NCBI RefSeq assembly: GCF_004364435.1
Contig: NZ_SOCT01000008.1
Span: forward strand, 62,001 to 126,000
Reading direction: 5' to 3'
DNA from: Pseudomonas sp. LP_7_YM
GTDB lineage: Bacteria > Pseudomonadota > Gammaproteobacteria > Pseudomonadales > Pseudomonadaceae
Length of the DNA stretch: 64,000 nt
In this document: positions 53,959-61,581 of the stretch, one piece after another
Layout: each line of letters opens with the position of its first letter
Numbering within the stretch: position 1 is the stretch's first letter
Program-made: the position numbers and the translations under genes
The notes under the pieces: generated by a model
What the model was told of the DNA's origin: nothing
Database searches by the model: none
The model's input: only the letters and a program-made list of their open reading frames with translations

Positions 53959-54891
53959 ATGTCTTTTGAGTTACCCGAAGTCGCTGTGCTGTTGGCTGCC
54001 TATAACGGCATGCCGTGGATAGAGGAGCAACTGGCCTCTATCCTCGCGCAGACCAATGTCCACGTCAGCATCTACATCAGCGTCGACCCCTCGACCGATG
54101 GCACCGAGAGCTGGTGCGCCAAATACGCGCTGAGCCATCCCAATGTCACCTTGCTCCCGCCTGTCGGGCCATTCAAAGGAGCCGCGCGCAACTTCTTCCG
54201 ATTGATACGCGACGTCGACTTCAGTGCGTATCACTTCGTATCCTTCTCCGACCAAGACGACATCTGGTACCCCGACAAGCTTGAGCGTGCGATTGCAACA
54301 CTGCGCTCGGACCATATCGATGGTTACTCCAGCAACGTCGTCGCGTTTTGGCCCAATGGCCGAAGAATGCTTGTCGACAAGGCCCAGCCTCAAGTGCAAT
54401 GGGATTACCTGTTCGAAGCAGCGGGGCCGGGATGCACGTATGTGCTCAAGCCTGCGCTGGCATCAGGGTTCAAGCAGCTGATCGTGGATAAGTGGGAAAG
54501 GGTGCAGGAGATCGCTTTACATGATTGGTTTTGCTATGCATATGCGCGCAGCCATGGGTTTAAGTGGTTTATTGATCCGGTACCCGGGATGGATTATCGG
54601 CAGCATGCGGATAACCATATTGGTGTGAACTCTGGAATCTCATCCGGCATTTCAAGACTTCATCGAATAGTCGACGGTTGGTGGTATCAGCAAATAGAGC
54701 TGACTCGCTCGTTGGTGTTAAAAGATGTGAAAGGTTTTTTGGATAACAGTTCGTTCATACGTTTGAGATGCGGGCAGATCTTTCAAATGTCCCGCGACTG
54801 TCGGCGAAAGCGTCGTGATCAGCTCATTTTTCCCGCTCTCTACCTAATGGCGAAGCTTTTCGGCTCCAGCCTAAAGAAGCATGCGGTATAA
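53959..54891 (+). CDS. Family 2 glycosyltransferase (rhamnosyltransferase-type)
   Basis: 310 residues from ATG 53959 (a TTG at 53923 overlapping rfbA is an alternative). The GT-A fold starts VAVLLAAYNGMPWIEEQLASI; the nucleotide/metal site appears as SVDPSTDG and FSDQDDIW. The protein resembles the short rhamnosyltransferases that follow rfbBDA genes, and dTDP-L-rhamnose is the likely donor. The 3' third (from about 54500) is clearly more AT-rich than the 5' part, suggesting a mosaic gene. Confidence 0.85.
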   Translation: MSFELPEVAVLLAAYNGMPWIEEQLASILAQTNVHVSIYISVDPSTDGTESWCAKYALSHPNVTLLPPVGPFKGAARNFFRLIRDVDFSAYHFVSFSDQDDIWYPDKLERAIATLRSDHIDGYSSNVVAFWPNGRRMLVDKAQPQVQWDYLFEAAGPGCTYVLKPALASGFKQLIVDKWERVQEIALHDWFCYAYARSHGFKWFIDPVPGMDYRQHADNHIGVNSGISSGISRLHRIVDGWWYQQIELTRSLVLKDVKGFLDNSSFIRLRCGQIFQMSRDCRRKRRDQLIFPALYLMAKLFGSSLKKHAV

Positions 54892-54964
54892 GTTACGTAC
54901 AGCCATAAGACGCGAAGGCTCTGGAACTGAGCGATTTCAACTACATTCAAGATCGGGAAATAGT

Positions 54965-55426
54965 ATGCATAAAACTTTAGCGACTATCAGTGTGCTGGCC
55001 ATTGGTTTGACGGCTATCGCAGGGTGCGATAGCAAAGTCGAGAATAAGAACGTCACCCACTATTCTACGGATCTTTGCTCGCTAGATGTCATTGGCGGCA
55101 AACCCGATACCACAGTCTATGTTCATCGGGACACAGTGGTTTTTGCCGGATGGGCAATTGACGCATCAAAGAGGATATCGCCCAAAAAACTGAGACTGCG
55201 CTTGACCGGAGCTGCCGGAGTTCCCTTTACGTTTGATGGCCCGACCATGACAGACCGACCGGACGTTGTTAAGGCTTATAACAACGATAAGCTCCTCAAG
55301 ACGGGTTTTAACTTTAGAGCAGATCTTTCGAAGCTTGAACCAGGCGGCTATGGCATCATATTAGAAATACCAGACGGAAACTCGCTCCTGGTGTGCCAGC
55401 CAAAAAAAGTCTTGGTAGTTCAGTAG
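54965..55426 (+). CDS. Small lipoprotein of unknown function
   Basis: 153 residues from ATG 54965. Signal peptide with lipobox AIAGC (Cys about 21). The rest is a predicted beta-rich domain with GWAIDASKRI, RPDVVKAYNND and LLKTGFNF. The segment RPDVVKA...LL..GF recurs in the membrane-anchored protein at 60955, inside the facing sugar operon. AT content is higher than in the core genome. Function unknown; envelope location is inferred from the lipobox. Confidence 0.7.
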   Translation: MHKTLATISVLAIGLTAIAGCDSKVENKNVTHYSTDLCSLDVIGGKPDTTVYVHRDTVVFAGWAIDASKRISPKKLRLRLTGAAGVPFTFDGPTMTDRPDVVKAYNNDKLLKTGFNFRADLSKLEPGGYGIILEIPDGNSLLVCQPKKVLVVQ

Positions 55427-55657
55427 TAGATAGGTGGTACCTATATTGAGATCGCGTAGGGTATCACCCCGCAATCAAGGTCCTGAGAGCTAAAGCGAGT
55501 TCAGCGCGCGCTACATCCCAAAGCGCAGACTGGTGCTGCGGGGATCAAACAGCAGGCCTTTGGCAGGTATAACGTAAGCGATCCATCGCCTACACATTCA
55601 AAGCTGCCATTTGACGCCTGATGCTGGGCTCCCGATATCCTTCAGGAGCCCGCCGTC

Positions 55658-55838
55658 ATGATGCGCCCCGATGCCAAAGTTGAAAAAGTGTACCTCTACC
55701 CGAAACCCGTCGACTTTCGAAAGTCCATCGACGGCTTGGCTGCCTTGGTCGAACTGGATATCAAGGTGGCGGTGTTTGACCCCGTACTTTTCGTTTTCCT
55801 GAATCGCCACCGCAACCGAGTCAAAGTGCTGTATTGGG
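55658..55838 (+). pseudogene. IS66 TnpB (Orf2) N-terminal fragment
   Basis: About 60 codons. The sequence VYLYPKPVDFRKSIDGLAAL and VLFVFLNRHRNRVKVLYW is the IS66 Orf2 signature. Homology stops right after VLYW, where the intron begins. TnpB normally has about 115 residues. Confidence 0.85.
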
Positions 55839-56709
55839 GTGTGTCACGAACGCTGACGTCAGTCAGCGATGCTGTATCAAAGATGGGAGTAGGTCTCCCG
55901 GAGTCTGCTTGCAGGAGCTGGCTTCAAACCACCCGGTGCTGCTGCGTTCAAAAGGCGTGGTGGCGAGCGACCGTTGGAAAAGGCGCCAATGATGGTGTCA
56001 GGTACGTATTGAGAAGATGAGCGAAAGCAAACCGTCCGAAGACGCATCGTTAAGTATTCAAATGCTGTCAAAACCGAGGTCGCCCAGTAGCCTCGGGATC
56101 AGTCCGGAAGCTACCTGTCTACTGTCCAGATGGCAGCCGGTGTATAGGCGGCATGAGCTCAATACAGGCTTTGATTCGGAACGTGAGAACCTCGCCTTTG
56201 ATGCCAAGGGAAATGACAAGCGGCTACCACCGCAAGGAAGAATACCGATGCAAAGGCCGAGTGGCGGAGCCATTCGTAGTAGTGATGAAATTCTTGTAAT
56301 GAGAATGGAGCGAAGGGATGGCGTTGCCCAGCTGGCTCATGCCATCAACCCGCTTTGGTGGGGAGGAGTGGTATGAGTACAGCAAAGTCGTACAGCATTT
56401 CCAAACTGACAGTTTGGGAGGCTTACCAGCGTGTGAAAGCCAATCGAGGAGCCGCTGGGATAGACGAACAATCTATTGCCCAGTTCGAGCAGAAGCTGCA
56501 ATGGAACCTCTACAAGCTGTGGAATCGGATGTCATCAGGTTCCTACTTACCGCCGCCGGTTCGGCAGGTAGAGATTCCGAAGCAATCAGGAGGCAAACGC
56601 AAGCTGGGTATTCCTACTGTGGCTGATCGGGTGGCTCAGACTGTTGTTAAGCTGCTTATAGAGCCGCGACTAGACTGTCTTTTTCATTCGGATTCCTATG
56701 GATACCGAT
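55839..56709 (+). mobile_element. Group II intron, 5' part only
   Basis: The left boundary carries GTGTG (group II introns start GUGYG) directly after the tnpB codon TGG. About 530 bases of structured, non-coding-looking DNA (ribozyme domain I-III region) precede the maturase frame. The 3' part with domains V and VI is missing, cut off in the maturase gene at about 56709, so it cannot splice or move. Confidence 0.7.
56373..56709 (+). pseudogene. Group II intron reverse transcriptase/maturase, N-terminal fragment
   Basis: About 112 residues from ATG 56373. Seen: the family start SKLTVWEAYQRVKANRGAAG, SGSYLPPPVRQVEIPK, and RKLGIPTVADRVAQTVVKLL, which are RT-0 to RT-1 blocks. The frame ends at FHSDSYGYR, where the intact protein would continue into the RT domain. 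The break coincides with resumption of IS66 tnpC. Confidence 0.85.
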
Positions 56710-57333
56710 GACTGGAAAGGTAAGTTGGTCTGTGACGATTTTGGTGGCTACAAGGCCAGCTTTGAACTCGGCGTGACCGAAGTCGGCTGCATGGCTCATG
56801 CACGGCGCAAGTTCTTCGAGCTGCACGCTACGAATAAAAGCACGCTTGCCGAGCAAGCCCTGCGCTACATCCAGTTGCTGTATGAAATCGAAAGTGAAGT
56901 TCGCGACCTGGAACCAGACTTACGACGCCGAATACGGCAAGAAAAAGCCGTCCCGGTAATGGATATGCTGCATGTCTGGATGATCGTCCAGCGTGCCCTC
57001 GTGCCTGAAGGTTCGGCCATCAGTAAAGCTCTCGATTACAGCCTGAAACGCTGGGCAGCGCTGTCGCGCTACCTCGATGACGGGGCTGTACCCATAGACA
57101 ACAACTGGGCAGAGAACCAGATCCGACCATGGGCTCTTGGACGTAAGAACTGGCTCTTTGCAGGGTCGTTGCGCAGCGGCAAACGGGCGGCAGCGATCAT
57201 GAGTTTGATCCAGTCTGCGTGCCTGAATGGCCATGATCCGTATGCGTATCTGAAGGATGTTCTCACGCGGCTGCCGACTCAGCGGGCGAGTGAAATCGAC
57301 CAACTGCTGCCGCATAACTGGCAACCGTTTTAA
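56710..57333 (+). pseudogene. IS66 transposase TnpC, C-terminal fragment
   Basis: About 207 residues of a ~510-residue protein. It begins at DWKGKLVCDDFGGYKASF, with the second Asp of the DDE triad, and contains the conserved GCMAHARRKFFEL and NNWAENQIRPWALGRKNW with the catalytic Glu. The first catalytic Asp and the zinc-finger region are missing. Not functional. Confidence 0.85.
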
Positions 57334-57545
57334 TCACGCAAGGCGTGATGCCCGGACGCTTACCAAGCAAGCGCTGGATACATAACTTCATAACAGGTGT
57401 ACCGGGCTTTTTTGCGACGTTAATTACTGTCGATCACGGTGCTGGGCAATCGGCTCTCGCTCATTTAAGCCAGTTGCAGTGAGCTCTCTAAAACACATGC
57501 TGTCCGCTACGCAGAAGGGCATGTGCCTCAGATATGTCGTTTTTT

Positions 57546-57953
57546 TCAATCTGCAATATTTTTTGCTTTATCTGAAAAGGCAATTTTCGAAAAAATATAA
57601 GTAATGGGAAATGTGATCACAACGGCGGCAATTGGCGCGAGCCTTTCATCGAGATCGAATTTCTCCACCCAAAACCAAAGTATCAGCATGCTTAGACCAT
57701 ACTGTATTCCGTAAATCAGCGGTAAAAGCAGGGCCGATTGCAAGCCGCGATGACTTTTGAATACAAAAAACCTGTTTAAAATATAAGCAAGCAATATGCC
57801 TATTGCATAGGATATGGTGTAGCTGGCCGTATAAGGTATGACCAATAGCAGTAATAAATAGATGCCATAAGTAAGGACGGTATTGAAACCGCCCGAAACT
57901 AAGAATCGGGCAAAGTCCAATTTCATAAGCTTAGATAGAGCCAGATTGAGCAT
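57546..57953 (-). CDS. GtrA family membrane protein (bactoprenol-linked sugar flippase)
   Basis: 135 residues, four hydrophobic helices. The motif FLVSGGFNTVLTYGIYLLL at the start and LAYILNRFFVFKSHR are classic for GtrA. GtrA proteins are thought to flip undecaprenyl-phosphate-linked sugars across the inner membrane for periplasmic addition to O-antigen. Last gene of the - strand operon, 4 bp after the WxcM-like gene. Its pairing with a GtrB-like gene two positions upstream is the main reason for the functional reading. Confidence 0.85.
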   Translation of the reverse strand: MLNLALSKLMKLDFARFLVSGGFNTVLTYGIYLLLLLVIPYTASYTISYAIGILLAYILNRFFVFKSHRGLQSALLLPLIYGIQYGLSMLILWFWVEKFDLDERLAPIAAVVITFPITYIFSKIAFSDKAKNIAD

Positions 57954-57957
57954 CTGG

Positions 57958-58908
57958 CTAGCTACTTCTTTGAATCAGTGACTTGAATTCATCGTAATTC
58001 CGAATGTAGTCATCCGCATCATAGTAGTGGGATGCGAAGACCATTAGCACGGCGTCAGCAGAGTAGCGGTACTGGATGCCCCATGTCATAGGTGGTAAGT
58101 GAATACCGACGTTCGGCTTGTCTAGCACGAACTCTTCTCGATTTACCCCATCGTCTGCTACGACGTGAACGGAACCTTTGACCGCGACCAGGAACTGATG
58201 GCAACGGCGATGTGCATGCTCCCCGCGGGTTTCAGCGGTAGGTACGTCATAGACCAGAAAGTAGCGCTCTGTCCTGAACGGCACGGAGCGCTCGAACTCT
58301 CCCGCTGACAAACTCCCGCGTATGTCTGCAACTTCGTTCATTGTGTGCAGCGTGACGCCTTTCACGGATGTTTGAAGTGAACCGGGTTTATCTGCCTGCT
58401 GCATGCCTTCAACACTGGCGGTAACCGGCTTGGCGTCAACATACCCGATGATCTTGGCGGGATTGCCAACCACGATTGCATTAGGCGGCACTGAACGGGT
58501 GACAACGGCGCCGGCGCCAACCATCGCGTTTATGCCGATGGTAATACCGGGCAGAATAGTGCAGTTAGCGCCCAGTGAAGCACCACGCCTGATGATCGTG
58601 CGAGCGAATGTCTCTGGATAGACCTTGCTGCGAGGAAAGAGGTCATTAGTGAAGGTCGCGTTAGGGCCAATAAAGACGTCGTCCTCGATGGTGATGCCAT
58701 CCCAGACTTGCACGCCGCACTTCAACGTAACTCGGTCGCCGATAACCACGTCGTTTTCGATGAAAACGTTATCGCAGACGTTGCACTCGCTGCCCAGTGT
58801 GGCGCCAGGCAATATGTGAGCAAACGCCCACACCCGGCTCTCCTTGCCAATTGTTTCCGATTCGCACAGCGCGTGGCTATGGACGAAGAAATCCCTAGTA
58901 GTGCTCAT
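57958..58908 (-). CDS. Bifunctional WxcM-like protein: sugar N-acetyltransferase fused to dTDP-4-keto-6-deoxyglucose 3,4-ketoisomerase
   Basis: 316 residues from ATG 58908, preceded by GGAGACAGG. N-terminal part (~10-170) is a left-handed beta-helix acetyltransferase with many hexapeptide repeats (IENDVVIGDRVTLKCGVQV ... IGINAMVGAGAVVTR), ending in the PPNAIVVGNPAKIIGY signature. C-terminal part (~190-316) is a WxcM/FdtA-type cupin with RGEHAHRRCHQFLVAVKG; the HAH pair corresponds to catalytic histidines of FdtA. In Xanthomonas WxcM and in FdtA/FdtC, these steps make dTDP-Fuc3NAc. The start overlaps the GtrB-like gene by 14 bp. Confidence 0.85.
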   Translation of the reverse strand: MSTTRDFFVHSHALCESETIGKESRVWAFAHILPGATLGSECNVCDNVFIENDVVIGDRVTLKCGVQVWDGITIEDDVFIGPNATFTNDLFPRSKVYPETFARTIIRRGASLGANCTILPGITIGINAMVGAGAVVTRSVPPNAIVVGNPAKIIGYVDAKPVTASVEGMQQADKPGSLQTSVKGVTLHTMNEVADIRGSLSAGEFERSVPFRTERYFLVYDVPTAETRGEHAHRRCHQFLVAVKGSVHVVADDGVNREEFVLDKPNVGIHLPPMTWGIQYRYSADAVLMVFASHYYDADDYIRNYDEFKSLIQRSS

Positions 58909-59839
58909 GCCTGTCTCCAAAATCTTCAACCCGCATTGGAATCGCCAATGGCCGGTTCTTTGTATTCTCGTAAGTGCGCCACGCATAAGAGCCAACGATA
59001 CCGAGTCCCAAGAGATTCAGGCAGCCCAAAAAGGTGATCGCGAGCATTATCATCGCGTATCCAGGCACCTCAATCATGCCATCTAGCTTGGCAATCAAGG
59101 TGAAAACGCCAAATAGCGCCGCCAACGCAGATCCGAAGGCTCCTACGCGGGTTAGCAGTCTGATGGGCAAATCAGTGAATGAAAAGACACTGTCCATCAG
59201 GTAATTGACTTTCTTGCGTAATGTCCAGGCCGACTTACCGTGGACTCGCTCTTGGCGAGTATAAGTGACAACCTCGCGGCGATACCCTAACCAGAAAATC
59301 TGCGCAATCAAAGAACTGTGACGTTCATCCAGAGTGAGCAATGTGTCTCTGAATGCCTTGTTGCACGCAAACATGTCAACGCCGCCAGGCGGAATCTCAG
59401 GTATTACGTAACGGCGATAAAGGCCCCAGAAAATCCTCGATGCCGTACGCGTTGCCCATGGATCCTGACGGCCCTCACGTACTCCAACCACAACGTCGAT
59501 ATCCTGACGCATCAGAACACGGTTCATTTTCAGAACCAGCTCTGGAGGTTCTTGCAAATCCGCAGCCATCACCGCAAATCGATCGCCACTGCCATTCTGC
59601 AGTCCGGTGCGTATTGCCATGAACGAGCCGAAGTTGCGAGATAGCAAAATGAGCTTGGAGCGGAATGGCTGCAGCGGCAGTTCTGCCCTAAGAATCTCGT
59701 AGCAGCGGTCGGGGCTGCCGTCGACGACGAACACGACTTCCAGATCATTGTGCAGCTGCACGTTGAGAGCCGACACCGCAAGCAGCAGATCCGGCAAGTT
59801 GCTCTCGTTGCGGTAGACCGGGATGACCAGCGTCAGCAA
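58895..59839 (-). CDS. GtrB-like glycosyltransferase family 2 protein with C-terminal membrane helices
   Basis: 314 residues. GT-A domain starting LTLVIPVYRNESNLPDLL, with VFVVDGSPDRC and the metal/donor site AADLQEPPE; two hydrophobic helices near the C-terminus (FGSALAALFGVFTLIAKL, MIMLAITFLGCLNLLGLG). The layout matches GtrB/ArnC/DPM-type enzymes that transfer a sugar from a nucleotide to undecaprenyl phosphate. Next to an aminotransferase and the WxcM-like gene, the sugar is likely Fuc3NAc, by inference. Two bases separate it from the aminotransferase stop. Confidence 0.88.
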   Translation of the reverse strand: MLTLVIPVYRNESNLPDLLLAVSALNVQLHNDLEVVFVVDGSPDRCYEILRAELPLQPFRSKLILLSRNFGSFMAIRTGLQNGSGDRFAVMAADLQEPPELVLKMNRVLMRQDIDVVVGVREGRQDPWATRTASRIFWGLYRRYVIPEIPPGGVDMFACNKAFRDTLLTLDERHSSLIAQIFWLGYRREVVTYTRQERVHGKSAWTLRKKVNYLMDSVFSFTDLPIRLLTRVGAFGSALAALFGVFTLIAKLDGMIEVPGYAMIMLAITFLGCLNLLGLGIVGSYAWRTYENTKNRPLAIPMRVEDFGDRHEHY

Positions 59840-59841
59840 AA

Positions 59842-60942
59842 TTATTGCTCCTTTGAGAAGTAAGCCGTTACTGACTCAATGACGCGATCCACTTCCTCAT
59901 CCGTAAGGCCTGGGTAGCAAGGCAGCGAAATCACAGTGTCACAAGCCTGCTCTGTGACAGCGAGAGAATTTGTTGGTGAAGCATGGTACGCAGGTTGTCG
60001 ATGGTCGGCGATTGGATAGTGAATATCGGTGTTGATCGATTTCTCTTTCAGTGCCGCTGCGAACTTCGCGCGATTGTTGAGGCGTACCACATACAGATGG
60101 GCAACGTAGTCTTCAGCGGTGAAGGACGGCAGTTGCATATCCAGCGATGCAAATGCGGTGTTGTACCGTTGAGCAATTGAACGGCGCTGAGCATTCCACT
60201 CGTCAAGGAGGGGTAATTTCACGCGCAGTATTGCAGCTTGCATTTCATCCAGTCGGCTATTACGGCCACCAGGAATTGCGACTTCATACTTTTGTGACCA
60301 TCCATACTGACGTAACTGGCGAATGCGGGCGGCGAGCTGATCGTCACGAGTGACAACGGCACCGCCGTCGCCCAAAGCACCGAGGTTTTTGGTGGGGTAA
60401 AAGCTGAAGCAGGCGATGTTTCCGAAGCTGCCTGCCTGCTTGCCATTACGGCGAGCCCCATGGGATTGAGCGCAGTCTTCCAGCACTGGCACACCTGCAG
60501 CCGATGCAATGCGCACAATCTCTTCGATGTTTGCCAGTTGGCCGTACAGATGTGTGACGATGATTGCTGCGGGTTTGGTATCAATGACTAATGCTAATGC
60601 CTTGGGACACATGGTCAATGTATCAGCGTCAACGTCAATGTATACCGGTTCTGCGCCGATCGCGTGGATCGCGGTACTGCTATAGAAGCCTGCATTGGCG
60701 ATCGCTACGACGCGGTTGCCCTGCTCCACACCCAGCCCGCGAAGCGCCAATTCCAGCGCTTCTGAGCCGTTTGCGACGCTCACGCAATGCTCAACGCCCA
60801 CATAGCTCGCGAATTCTTCCTCAAAAAGCTTTACTTCGTTGCCAAGAATGTACCAGTGGCTATCCAAAACTTTTTTAAGAGGCGTGACGAAGTCGATGCC
60901 TGCGTTTGCCTTGGTGGCGGAGAAAAGAACAATATTTTCCAT
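59842..60942 (-). CDS. DegT/DnrJ/EryC1 family sugar aminotransferase (FdtB-like)
   Basis: 366 residues. PLP-binding Lys 185 in FYPTKNLGALGDGG, VANGSEALELALRGLGV near the start and EDCAQSHGARRNGKQAG are all canonical. FdtB-type enzymes aminate dTDP-3-keto-6-deoxy-D-galactose at C3, the step between the ketoisomerase and acetyltransferase activities of the WxcM-like protein two genes downstream. Other 3-aminotransferases (QdtB) look alike, so the sugar epimer (Fuc3N versus Qui3N) is not decided by sequence inspection. Confidence 0.88.
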   Translation of the reverse strand: MENIVLFSATKANAGIDFVTPLKKVLDSHWYILGNEVKLFEEEFASYVGVEHCVSVANGSEALELALRGLGVEQGNRVVAIANAGFYSSTAIHAIGAEPVYIDVDADTLTMCPKALALVIDTKPAAIIVTHLYGQLANIEEIVRIASAAGVPVLEDCAQSHGARRNGKQAGSFGNIACFSFYPTKNLGALGDGGAVVTRDDQLAARIRQLRQYGWSQKYEVAIPGGRNSRLDEMQAAILRVKLPLLDEWNAQRRSIAQRYNTAFASLDMQLPSFTAEDYVAHLYVVRLNNRAKFAAALKEKSINTDIHYPIADHRQPAYHASPTNSLAVTEQACDTVISLPCYPGLTDEEVDRVIESVTAYFSKEQ

Positions 60943-60954
60943 GGTATGTCCGAA

Positions 60955-61581
60955 TCAGGGAATAGGGTGAGCGGCTTTTTCACACGCGTCAGGCATAGGG
61001 TAAAGCTTAAGAGAAGAGCTTAAAGTAAAAAGCGTGATACTACAGTCCGCTGGCTTCGTCGCGGTAGTGATCTGGCCCGAAAAGCCAGAGAGCAAAGCGT
61101 CTTGTCGCCCCAGAGCTTTCACGACGTCGGGCCGCTTTTGATTGAACCTAAGTGCGCCGATAACCTTGCCGTTCTGACTCGCGATCAAGAATTCCGGGCG
61201 CTCGCCGGTGTCGGTCGGAAAGCTCCAGCCCCTTACCGCCCAGCCTTTATCTGTTCTTCTGATTTCATCAATGCTGCCGACTGTCGCGGTGTTGCTCGTC
61301 GCGGGCAAAAGCAGAGTGGCGTGTTCAATCGCGGGAATCATCGTACGATCGACGAGGTCCGCCTCACTCAGCGTTAGTCCCAGATCGGTCGTAGATTTGT
61401 CGCCTGCGGCCAGAGCCTCCTGAGCGAAGCGCCCCAAGACGGAGTTCTGGGCATTGGATAGTGAAGTTATGTTTTCCTTCCACGTGGCCATGTTAGCTGC
61501 GGCGAGAAAAAGAAAAATGAGCAGCAGAATTACGGACATTCTCTTTTTTAACGCGTGAGACTTATAGCTACGCATGCTCAT
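60955..61581 (-). CDS. Single-pass membrane-anchored protein of unknown function
   Basis: 208 residues, one hydrophobic segment (MSVILLLIFLFLAAANMATW) near the N-terminus, then a periplasmic domain. The C-terminal half contains GWAVRGWSFPTD, KRPDVVKALGRQD and ALLSGFSG, sharing RPDVVKA and the following LL-x-(S/T)-GF with the lipoprotein at 54965. The stop of the upstream DUF2142 gene overlaps its start by 14 bp, so the two are coupled. Lower GC than the core genome. No catalytic motif recognised. Confidence 0.7.
   Translation of the reverse strand: MSMRSYKSHALKKRMSVILLLIFLFLAAANMATWKENITSLSNAQNSVLGRFAQEALAAGDKSTTDLGLTLSEADLVDRTMIPAIEHATLLLPATSNTATVGSIDEIRRTDKGWAVRGWSFPTDTGERPEFLIASQNGKVIGALRFNQKRPDVVKALGRQDALLSGFSGQITTATKPADCSITLFTLSSSLKLYPMPDACEKAAHPIP

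Larger units (their letters stand above)
55574..57363 (+). mobile_element. IS66-family relic interrupted by a group II intron relic
   Basis: Terminal inverted repeats starting GTAAGCG are visible at 55574 (left) and, inverted, ending at 57363 (right); IS66 elements typically begin GTAA. Inside are the start of tnpB, the 5' part of a group II intron with a truncated maturase, then the 3' part of tnpC. No tnpA is seen (only 84 bases before tnpB) and no 8-bp target duplication: the flanks read GGTATAAC and CAAGCAAG. The element is inactive and has been deleted internally. Confidence 0.75.

Noticed and set aside
56017..56376. 119-codon frame between tnpB and the maturase fragment
   Set aside because: It lies in the expected group II ribozyme region and has no protein family pattern.
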